DNA of 64,000 nt. It comes from Manduca sexta. Lineage: Eukaryota; Arthropoda; Insecta; Lepidoptera; Sphingidae. Positions 23,401-35,400 of this stretch are shown here, piece after piece. The stretch spans positions 1,364,001 to 1,428,000 of the forward strand of contig NC_051129.1 in assembly GCF_014839805.1 (NCBI RefSeq), in the 5' to 3' direction. How positions within the stretch are numbered: the first letter of the stretch is position 1; the number at the start of each line of letters is the position of its first letter. The translations under genes were made by a program, and so were the position numbers. Below the pieces are notes generated by a model. That model worked only from the letters and a program-made list of their open reading frames with translations. It was not told the DNA's origin and ran no database searches.

Positions 23401-26400
23401 GTACATGAAATCGTTTTAACATACTATACAATAACAAAAGCTCCACAAAACGGTAGTGACTAACTTCACATAATTATGTATTCCTAGAATGACGTCAGCG
23501 CCACATTCAAAAATCTAAAATCCGATGCCAAATATCAGTGAATGCGTGTGATGTGTACTGTTCAACCAGGTCACCTGAGAATAAACACGACCAGTATAAG
23601 TTGACCCCTGGGGCTTTGTAATTCTACGGCTTGCGAGTCTTCTAATCTGGTCGGTGCGGTGAAAGGCTAGTCGAAAATCACTTTTGTTAATGTCCCGCCA
23701 TGTTTTGTACGTTTTTGGAAATAATTATGCTCTTTTAATTCCTTTGTGGGGTAAATTAATGAATTCTTTTTGTAGAGTTGTGAATGCTAAATGTGTGGAA
23801 AAATTCATAACTAAATAATTTTATTTTTAACGACTATATACTGAGAAGTTTTTTTTTTTATAAAAGTATTGAGGTTGCTTACTTCATAGTGAGCTTAAGG
23901 TTGCTTATAAATAATAACCTTTTACAACTTAAAATTACTCTAAAATAAAATAAAATAAGATATCTCAAACATATAATTACAAGTAAAGATGCAAGTAAAT
24001 ATATTTTGCTCTGTGCATATTCTAACACATAATATTAAGTTCCATAATGCTCTCTAAATGAAATACTAATTTCTATGATACCACGTTGATCTAATATTTT
24101 TTTGCCTTGCATAATGAATTACAGAGCGAATTATTTCGGTGACGTAATTGTATTACTGTACGGCTGCAGTGTTGAGGTCTCGCGTTCGATCCCCAGGTCG
24201 ATCAAAATGATATTGTGTTTTTCTACTCAGTATCAGCCCGGAGTCTGGAATTTTGTTCAGATATGGCGATAGGTTCGCCACCAGCGGCGAAGCGTCAATG
24301 CAAGCCGATTCCTACCGGCTTCTCTTTTAGGTTTATTTACGTTTGTCCTAGTTTTGTTTTCTGTTATATTGGCCACAATATGTTAATTAAGGAAATATTT
24401 TTTGCCCCGCTTCCTTTTGAAAAGTTCATCCTTATCACTGTTTGCTATGTTCACATTATGGGACGGAATAAGCACGGTAATTAATATTATTGTTAACGGC
24501 TTATTTTATTTACGATTAAGTACTCACGTACCACAGTATAATGTGCGTAATAAAGGGGAAAACAGCAGCGCACTTTAATGGCATCGGTGGCGCTAGTGAA
24601 ATGGTTAACGAGCGGACTTGAGTATAATCTACACGGGTCACAACCATCGAAATGTATATTTTTTACCCCCTTATTCATTGACGTCATTTATCGAAGGACG
24701 AAGCATTGCTATGATAACAAGTCTGTTTCTCAGCTTTGTTTATCTGACGGCTTGCTGTTTGTTCAGCTCTGTTTATCTGACAGCCAATTAGATTCAAGTT
24801 GTACCTCAATATGAGCCAATCACAACGGCCCTGTCTACGCACTGCGAAGGCTGCCATGCCGTCAGCACTGAGAAACAGACTTGTTATCACAGGAATACTC
24901 CGTCCTTAGATAAAAAACGTCTATGAATAAGGGGGTTAGATTTTATCGCGCTTTTTAAGATGTCAATTTTCTCTTGACGTTTTGAAGATTGCAGTCTTTA
25001 TGGTCATGGGGGTGGGCTGAGGCGTTGGTCACCCAAGAAGCCAGTTATAATATCTACAAAGTTTTTACAATTATATAAAAAAGAAGTCTTTGAAACGTTG
25101 GGACGGTATTAAAATATAAAAAATCGCGATACAACCCGAAAACTAGTTTTATTTAGCTGTCTAACTTTCGCGTGAACATAAGAAATGATTATGGGTCATA
25201 GTGAATGTGATATGGTTATTGGTTAATTATTTTATGAATTATTAGGAAATAATGTTAAATTACTTAAATATAACAAACTTTACGAGGTAAGTTGCTACGA
25301 TGGGGTAACTGACTACATAACGAGTAGATGTTAAAATCTGGATAAGTGTAACTACTGGACATAATAAGACTACATCTCATGTCTCAGGATGGCACAGTGG
25401 AATACAAAACTATACTTTGTAATGTAATTACTGGACATAATGAAACTTTACATCTCAGGATGGCGAGCGCAGTACAAAACAATACTTTGTAATTTAAAGT
25501 GTTGGATGGTGTTTTTACTGATATGGGCGGTATCGGTTACCATCAGGCGAACGGCAAGCTCGTCTCGTCATTCAAAGCAATAAAAAAAAGTGTTTCAACA
25601 TTACTGTTGTGTCAAATCTGACTGATTTACTTATGAAGTTCCGTATCAAGTATAATGGGGTAAGTAGAGTCACACTCTAATCACATCGGTGGCACTCGTC
25701 AAACAGTTTATGAGCGGAAGTTGTCGCTCTACGTTGAGCACAGTACATGTGAAAAGGTAGGATAACTGGGGTAAATATTGTTTGAAGAAATGCTGAATAG
25801 AATATTATGACTCTTGGGGTATTTCACTATTTATAATTATTTTATTTTTAAACGGGCAAGGTAGAGTAACCCTACTGTAGATGATGATAAGTGAAGTGGA
25901 GTCCAATGGAATCGTGACTGAAGGCAGATGATTACCCTTCAACCGGACTGATCACACTGACTGAACTCAAGCTGATCTCGGGTTGCGACACACTTATGTG
26001 GGCCACTATGGCAGGTTTTAACATCTTGCCGGTGGTCGTTATTGGGGCGGATATAAAATATATCCTACCACCAGTATATAATAATAGTGAGTGAGAAATA
26101 TGAAATTTACTGTAAACCAAACCGATATCTAAATATTGAAATCAGGCCTAAATTAGATTACTCTACTTATAGGCGTGGGTGACGAGGCTTTAATAAATTT
26201 TTGGTATTAATTTTTATATCATACAATGGCCTTTTATAATTTAGTAAGCATGACGTGTTCAAAATTACTGTATAAAAATCATAATTATGAATTACAATGT
26301 ATTTCAAGCAATAATTATAAAGAAAAAATTCATGATTCCTGAGAGGATTGTGCACTCATATAAAAAAAATAATTAATTTATTTCTTATTTTACGAGCATA

Positions 26401-29400
26401 TAAATGAACTGCTCTAAACAACAATAAAAAACTAATAGTATTTTGTTTCTCTTCTCCTTATCATGTACTAGCGACCCGCCCCGGCTTCGCACGGGTGCAA
26501 TGCTGATATTAAATACACTACAGAAAAACTGTGAACGTTGTATATAAAACATAGCTTTCATAAATTAGCCATTATTTTTCGTATAATTAACGACATCATA
26601 TTAGAAACCTCAAAAATAACACTATTTAATGGATGTTATTATACATATCAACCTTCCTCTTGAATCACTCTATCTATTAAAAAAACTGCATCAAAATCCG
26701 TTGCGTAGTTTTAAAGATTTAAGCATACAAACGGACATAGGGACAGAGAAAGCGACTTAGTTTTATACTATGTAGTGATTTTATCTTTACCTTAAACTGA
26801 TTTGAAAAGAGCAACACCAGAGTTTCTTGCCCGTTCTTCTCTGGTGAGAACTGCTTTCCGAACTGTTGGTAGAGTCAATATTGACGGAATCTAAATAATC
26901 TATAACATTTTACGGATCCAAATAAATCATTTGATTTCATTTCAATCTCCGATGGATACGTGTAACTTTAAAAAGTTTGTCTCTCCTACACCGAGAAAGT
27001 ACTAACATTATCGCTTTACATTGTAAACACACATTGAACCACTAACATAGAAATTCAACAAACTAACGATACAAAACACTTGTCCTACTGACCGTTGAAC
27101 TGTGACGTAGAATGTAAGGTTCAATTGTGTCAGAGGATATTGACTCCTCTAACGGTTATCGCGCCCCTAACGGCAGTAACGGCGTTATTGTTGCAACGAT
27201 TGCCGGCAACTGCTTTGCTAGAGTGAACGTGACAGTTTTCCAGATGTGTTTGAAGTTGAAAAAGCAACGATTTTACTAGACGGAGTTGGGAAGATCAGTT
27301 TGTAGTAAATGCGTCTAAAAATTACATTAATGTGTACTTATTGGAGGCTATATCATCTATATATATACAAATGAATCCCTATTTCCCTTGGTCACGCCAT
27401 CACGCGTGAACGGCTGGACCGATTTCACTATTTTTGTTGTTGTATTTGTTATTGTCAGGTGAAGGTTCTTATGAAATTAAAATAATTCAAAAATTGCGCG
27501 GAAAATTAGAAAATTTAAGAAAACTTAGTGACAACGTTAATTTTACATAACTGTCAGTGGTTTGAAATAACTGTCAGCGATCGACAAAATGCGCGCGTGC
27601 ATACATAATTAAAACAGGACAACGTCTATCAGGTCAGCTAGTCTTACATATTATTTGATAAAATCATTAATAACAATACTTAATAATATTTAAAAATAAT
27701 GAAAGTGTAAAGGTATTATAGACAAAAAGAGCATTTATATTGGCTACAATTTTAGGATTTTTATTACTTAACAGACTTTAAGGCTTTGTTTACCGTCAGT
27801 AATATCGGCCGGAAAATTCTGGCTTCATCCCAGCAACTAGTCACATGCAATTAAATTTTCTTTTACGTAGACCTTTCGCTTTGTGCTACGTCTGCTACGC
27901 AATTACTACGAGATTACTACGACGTTAAATATAAGTTTTTAGCATTTCTATTTTCATTCGCAGTTTTCTCGGTAAACCCGTTTAAATTAATGACAGATGA
28001 AAAAGAATGTCTGATACGCTCTGTTGATTTGGTGATTTATGGTTTCGGTTTTAATAAATTTCCAAGAGACGTTTGTTTGATTAGAATAATTTTTAGTTAA
28101 TTTCTTATTCAATTTACTGTTTACAAATTAAAATGCCTGGTAGTAATTCCATTGCGTTTTCTGTTAATAAAAGCACTTATTGAGATCATGAATATATTTT
28201 ACATGGCACTGTGAATACACTGGACCTAGTAAAATATGCAGTTTGATTCACATGTTTTTAAGTTTCGTTTTCGATAAACGAATCCCTAGATGATCGACAG
28301 TATGCCGCCACGTCTTACCAACAACTAGGGTACCTCATGCAATACCAGCCGGCATACTTGTGTCGACTGGCTAGTAGTAATAATTTCTCGTCAGTGGATA
28401 CTATGAACCCCACTAAACTTACCATCAGGTGCAATATGGTCACATAGCCGAACCCGAAGACGGCGGATTTTCACCATCAACATTTTCCATAAACAATCTT
28501 CATTTTTGATTCGAACCGTATATATACATTTCGTCTTATCACCGAAAGGGTAAGCAGAGGTGCAACCAGGGAACCTATTTTTCGCCATGTTCCGTCCTAG
28601 GCTGTGATAAGGGCTAAGCCTATTAACCAGGCGAACCCAGGCCTTAGAACGGTATCATACCGCGCACACATAACTACGCCACCAAGCCAGTCCAGATTAA
28701 ACATGATAAAAAAACAATTATATCATTTGTAAGAATTTAAATGAAAACTTGTACACGATTGGTCTATTTCCGCAATAGATAGAACAAAGTAATTGGAATC
28801 ATTTATTAGAAACGGTGGTTAATCAATTGCAATCCAGTTAAGACAAAAAAGACATACCCTCGACGCCTGGCTTCTCGCAGACGAAGTAGTTGTGCTCGCG
28901 ACAGCCGCGATCGTTCCACATGAAGGTTGGCGAGGCTGGGGGAGGCCGCGGGGGGAATTCCCGTCTCGCCTCCACGCAGTCCTGGCCCGAGGTGCCGTCG
29001 TCGTTCGGCTGACTGCTGTGCTTGCGCCAGCCAGGAAACCAATCTGTGGAGAAATTAGGTTTAGGGATATACCACTGATAATTAACCGCCTGGATTCTGT
29101 TAGGACAACCTTTACATATCGATAGCTGTACTGCAAAAAAAACAAAATTATACGTTGTATTTCGTATGATAATTTGTTGTTGTAGTTTGAACTTTGGTAA
29201 TATATTTTATTGTAGTACTTATTTGACATTGTAAAATTAATTCCATTTGATATCCAAAATTGATGCTTTAAATAATTAAATAATTAAAATTAAGTAAAAA
29301 TATTTTTATGTGTCAATAAGTAAAATGTGATTAATTATTTTTCCAAAACATATTACTTGTAAATTCGTATGAGTTTATATGACTTATATTTATAAACTTT

Positions 29401-32400
29401 GTGTTGAAAATCACTAATTGTTCCCTTAATAACTTACGACACAAACTGTTCGCTCAATAGCTTCCGTTATTACTTTACTTTTAAACTGAAAACCGAACTT
29501 GTAAGCGGTGCTCTAATGAGATTCATAGACCGCTCTCCGAGACGGTGGCGAAGCGTGGACAACGCGCGGGCGCTCATGCGGCGCATATCTGTCAATTCTT
29601 CCTAAGAAGATTTATAACGAGACTAACGGAAGTAAAAGTCGATTAATTGTAATCGACATCTTTTATATATGTTTAAAGGTTACAGCAAACTATGGTTAAG
29701 TTATGCGAAAGTGATTTGGGCATTTGGAGAGGATGGATGATAGGAGTCTGACAAAGAGGATATATAAGACGAATGTGGATGGAACAGCCGGTAGGGGTCG
29801 ACCGCACCGAACCTTCAAATATCAGATATCTAACATTCTTAGTAAAGGCCAGTTCAAGAGTAACTTGAACCGATGGAAATATATGAAAAGATTGATGAAG
29901 GTGGGGGGTGCGAGAGAAGTATGCCAGAATCGTGCAAAGTAGCAATCCATAGTCTCTGCCTACCCCTATAGGATAGAGGAGTGATACTATGTATGTACGC
30001 CTGTAACGGCAGTGATCCCGCTGCACCTGATGGTAAGTAGAGTGGAGTCCAGACAAAATGTTGACTGAGAACTGATACACGCCAGATATAATTATCCCGG
30101 CACGTTTGAACTCGAATATGCATAGGCTGATCACGGAACGCGACAAGCTTATGTGGCCATTGGCGGGTTTCACACCTTGTGTACGGTGGCCGCTATGCGG
30201 GCGGATACAAGTATCTTACATCTAGTGGTTTAAGGCGGTTGCGAAGAGGAAGCCGTTTTGCATATAGTCTTCTGATGTAGTGTGGATGATATATTTGAAA
30301 TGGGAGGCAATTGCAACTATTTTAGATATTTTGTGCAAGTCGCAGCATAAAGCAGTTCTCCACCACTTGTTAGACTGAGATATCGCTCTCTCTTTCTCTC
30401 ATCTCATGTCTCAGAATGGCGAGCGCAGTGGAATACCAAACAATACTTTGTAATTTAAGGTATTGGATGGTGTTTCTAGTGTTTATGGGCAGTCGTATCG
30501 CATACTAACAGGCGAGAGGCAACCTTGTCGCGTCTTTAAAAAAATGACAGCACCTTAATATATTGCACAGACGGACCAGCCAACAGCTTTAATTTAAAAT
30601 ACATAATTCATATTCCAGGCTAAGTTTTACTTTGAAATGTACTGAATTTGCGAAGGCTGAAACTAAAGGGTCCCAAATTCCAGGAATTATTCGTCTCGGC
30701 GCAAACTTGTTGAATGCATGGCCGGCCTTGGAACGCTTTATGTATAGCCTTTATGCTTTTAATACATATGTGGACCTTGATGTTTGTTTTATATTTATAA
30801 TTTACATACTGAGCCTATTGTCAGAAATTAATTGCATACCTTTAATATAAATTGATTGTTGTAGCTATTGTAAATATTATCTTTATTTTATATTGTTTTT
30901 TACATTTTTACATACAGGGTCATTTTGACATTGCATTACTAAATGTAACCACATACTCGTCTTCACCTTTGCTGACATTTTGCCAAAAATCATCCATTAA
31001 AAACGAATATTTTCACGAGAAATCCAGGTTTTAGTTTTCTGAATTTTTGATAATTTTGTTGGCGTGCGCCTAGAAGTATTTCTGACTGAAACTATGATGT
31101 TGCCGCTGCGACGAAGTATCTTAGGGTAGTAGAAGTGGCTTTAGGGCGCGTAAAATTTAAATTACTTTTTATTAATATTTATTTTGTTCGAAACATAAAC
31201 TTTTTTATTTTATATCTACGGCTCAAGTAACTTATTGTAAAGTGTTATTTCCAAGTGGATAAGTATGTGGTTTCATTTAGAAACGCGATGTCTAAATGAC
31301 CATGTAAAACACGTGAATATAATAAGGGACTGTAGCAAGCTCGTCACTATCCTATATCAAATTACTTGTTTGATCAATATGTATCAGTGAACGTTTGGTG
31401 CTAATGGAATTACAACGTGCCGATATTAGTGACTTCGCGTCGTCCGCATTCGCAAATATGCGGAATTCACGTTCATTTTGGTGGGATACGATTGGATGGT
31501 TTTCGAAATTATATCTTAATTTTTTGCTGTGTGATATAGTTTATCAGGAATACATGTTCTATGTTTTTTCCGGGGTGAAAAGGAGCTAATCTTCTTCTCA
31601 GAGTCAAATTGTGTCATTACCAAATTTCATCGGAGTCCTTTTGGTATTGTCTGAGTTTATGGCGTTCAAACATACAGAGAGATGCGGTGTTGGACTTTGT
31701 TCTACAATATTATTTATTTAATTAATAAATATGTATGTATATTCATATGTAATATGTGTGGCCTCTATGGGCCGAATAAGAAAACCCACAGTTGCTCACC
31801 GAGGTATAATATATAGGGCTATGCTTGGTGTTTCTCTACGTGATCGAATCAGAAATGAGGAGATCCGTAGAAGAACGAAAGTCATTGAAATAGCCCATCG
31901 GATTGGCAAGCTGAAGTGGCAGTGGGCAGGGCACATAGCTCGCAGAACTGATGGCCGATGGGGCAAGAATGTTCCGGAGGCCACGGACTGGCCAGTGCAG
32001 AGTCGAACGTCCATAAAAATTCACTGCTTGCGTAGTGTAAGTAGAACACAGTATATTTGAATAGAACTGTTAATGATCAAAATAAAAATTAAACAATTAG
32101 TGTGTAATTTAGTTCCTTTCATAGAATAAAAATTGATTGCTTCTTGTTAATTTAAAAACTTTATTAAAACGGACAGTACTAAATACAATTTATTTTCAAT
32201 TTATTATCATCGCGCAACCGGAGGCGGGTTTTCAGCGAGAGTTTCGTTTGATTCATTTCGTGCAATCGTTCATTATGTATGCAGACCCATTCGATCATGA
32301 ACGAACGACTCGTTCCCGAACAAAATGCATTTTAACAAAGACATTCATTTTAATGGAATTTAAAGTACGAAATACGAAATTATTCATGGATTAATTGAAC

Positions 32401-35400
32401 ACGGTTTTCGATATATTCGGAAGTGTTGTTGTGTTCTTTAAATTATGCGGATTAACTTTGCTTATCTGTCCATAATATAAAATGTGAGAGGAATGATAAA
32501 TGCATCGAGCCTTATCTGGTCTACATCAGCAAACTGAGACACAGGATAAAGTCATTCCTTGAACCTGTACTACTAGCGGGAATTTAAGCAGGGATGGCTA
32601 ATCTTTAATGGTTAACGTGCCATCTATATATATAAAAATGAATCCCTATTTCCCTTGGTCACGCCATCACACGTGAACGGCTGGGCCGATTTTACTATTT
32701 TTTGTTGTTGTGTTTGTTATTGTACGGAGAAGGTTCTTATGAAAGCAAAAAATCTAAAAATGCGCGGAAAATTAGAAAATTTAAGAAAACTTAACGACAA
32801 TATTAATTTTACATAACAGGGCCCTTATTCTGTATGATAGTGTAAACGCGTAACGCGGCCGTGTCATGTTATCTTCGAGAAATGTGTGTGGAATGGTATT
32901 CTGTAAGCCAAATTTCTATAGTACTAAACATGACGGGTTGTGTTACGTGCTTGTTACGCACTGTTAAAATAACGTGCGGGATAGAGAATAAGGCCCCTGT
33001 CAGTGGTTTGAAATAACTGTCAACGATCGACAGAATGCGCGCGTCCATACTATAAGACAGGACAACGTCTGTCGGGTCAGCTAGTTATGTATAAAAAATA
33101 TGACCTGTAACGTGCTATCATGGCCTGGTTTTATCTACCCGAGTGCTTCCTTTTAGGGAATTTATTTTATGACTCAATTATGTTTTTTTTTATCGGTTCT
33201 CTATAAGGTGGCTTCACTGCACTTGATGTTAAGCAAAGTGAAGACCAAATGAAGATACATATACAACGTTTGGTATAATAATCGCGTGCCTGAATTATTT
33301 TGTGAAATCCCACTGGTTTGTCATCCCTGTCGTAGAGTATGCGTATCAAGTAAGTTAATGTATTTAGTATTCGTTATACCATAGGTCAATAAAAGACATG
33401 TAATGCAATTTTTCATACATTTTGACCATAATCGTTTATGGTAGTTAGAGTTTACACGCGCGCAATTTTCTCACACATCACGAATTTATCTTCGAAGAGG
33501 TATGCAGAGGTGCAAACAGGACACACTTTTTGCCAATTGTTCAGTCCCATGATGTGATCGGCGGTGAGCCTCGCCATATCAGGCACAAATTTCGGACTCC
33601 GATACTGAGCAAAAAAACCCAAATATAACTTTGCCCGACCTGGGATTCGAACCCAGGACCTCAGAGCGCTGCCGTACCGCGCATGCAGTACAACTACGCC
33701 ACCGAAGCAGTCTAGTCGAGGCGCAATTTTCACATTGCCGTATTTTAGTTCCAAATGTGCTCACGGGGCGCTGTTCAAATTTCCATACAAAAATTAACTT
33801 AAACGAAACTAACTAACGACACGATAACATGTAAATTCGTGCTAAGGGTATAGTAGAGTTTATCGCTAAGTTAAGTTGTTTGAAGATGTAGTAAATGAAG
33901 ATATGTTTTTTATTTCTTTAATGCACTTAATTTTACTCGATCCGGATCAAACTCAGCACCTCATGATACGTTCTAAACTTCAACTAGATTTAAGAGGCAA
34001 AGAAAAACTAATATCAGCAAAATCGGACATGTACAAGGACGTCTAGACACGACGGCGACGTTATAATCGTCATTCCGTTTAAATACGTAATGTATGCGTA
34101 CGTAACAAAAATATCGTAACAATTACCTCGAGAGCTTTCTTAAATGCTTCTGGCGACGTAATTAATACCTTTATGGCGTATTTTATTATCTATATAAAGC
34201 TGAAGAGTTTGTTTGTTTGAACGCGTTAATCTTAGGAATTACTGGTTTAAATTGAAAATATCAAATATACGAGTATTTGTGCTTAAGTACTTGTGTATCG
34301 TGGCAACGGATAATAAAGCAATGACAGATTAATGTTATAGATAAAAAGTTACCAGACTACGATATATATGTACTACGTATTAGATTTGGCGTTCCGAACA
34401 TTCACTGTGTTCAACTGAATTGAACTGCAATCCATTCAAACTGACTTTAGTATGGTCAATATTAACAGAAAATGAAATAATAATAAGCGCTCTAGGACAA
34501 CATGTGTTTAAAAGGATTTGGTTAGACGACGATTGCTGTTCTAGCGCTGCAGCGAACTTTAGTTCGAACTCCAGATTTAGAACAAATAGTTTATACGGAC
34601 GTTCGTGTCTATAGAATACACGTCAATGTTACCAGAGATGATGAATAATTATGTTGATAAATATAACAATTAACTAACAACATTTTTAAGTAAATAAAAC
34701 TACTTAAAAACTAGTGTTTACTAAATGTTAAATAATTAAAATTAATCTTTAGAAAATACAACGTAAATTACTTTTTTAGCATAATTATCTCTACTAAATA
34801 ACTGTCTATTATAATTTGGATGACAATAAAAAATAAGACATTATAAAAATTTTTGATCATTGTATTTAATTCTAACTATTATAAAATTTACTTAAAACAT
34901 AATACGAATACTTTGCATCAGCACTAATTGCTTTAAAGGCTCATTGGCTACTAACTTTTATACTCTAATGTTGAATTAAAAAAAGGAATTGACGTGTATC
35001 AAGCGCTTGTTTCACATTGTTGTGCAACATTATACGCCATGTTGAGCGTCAATGTTATGGATACATAAATCATGCGCCATACAAAGCACATTTCCCAGAT
35101 AATATTATAGTTAGGAACCTACATTGTTCGTAAGTATAATAGGCTTCTTTTTGCTTCGCGAATGATCTTCTTAAAAGTGTGCGGATCCGCGGACAATAAC
35201 CTTAATATAAAAACGAGGAGCACACATACTTCATACGAACAACCGCTCGCGTCTTTGCCCGCATGATAATAAAAATCATTTTTTAAATAACATATTTTTA
35301 GCGCCTTGACCATGTAACTAACAGTAGCCTTTATGTTATTGTTGCGTTCGGTCTATTAGGTTGTGAAATTGTATTCAAATCTGCACAGCGGTTTCCGAGT

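Larger units (their letters stand above)
14431..28857 (-). other. intron between the CTLD-3' exon and the CUB3 exon
   Basis: This ~14.4-kb intron consists mainly of listed repeats. A LINE-type tail (acagccgaattgagaacctcc) is at about 14507-14555. Stretches where I see only unassigned AT-rich DNA are 14820-15057, 15365-15840, 15980-16500, 16660-16990, 17520-18250, 18960-20930, 21310-21590, 21770-22020, 22205-22570, 23410-24125, 26085-26465 and 26780-27350. It also holds the GC-rich island 18255-18725. Confidence 0.75.

Noticed and set aside
29673..30173. 166-codon minus-strand open frame
   Set aside because: It lies antisense across a LINE fragment and a family D repeat.
33452..33816. Several 60-100 codon frames on both strands
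   Set aside because: They overlap a well-preserved SINE-2 and its flanks.
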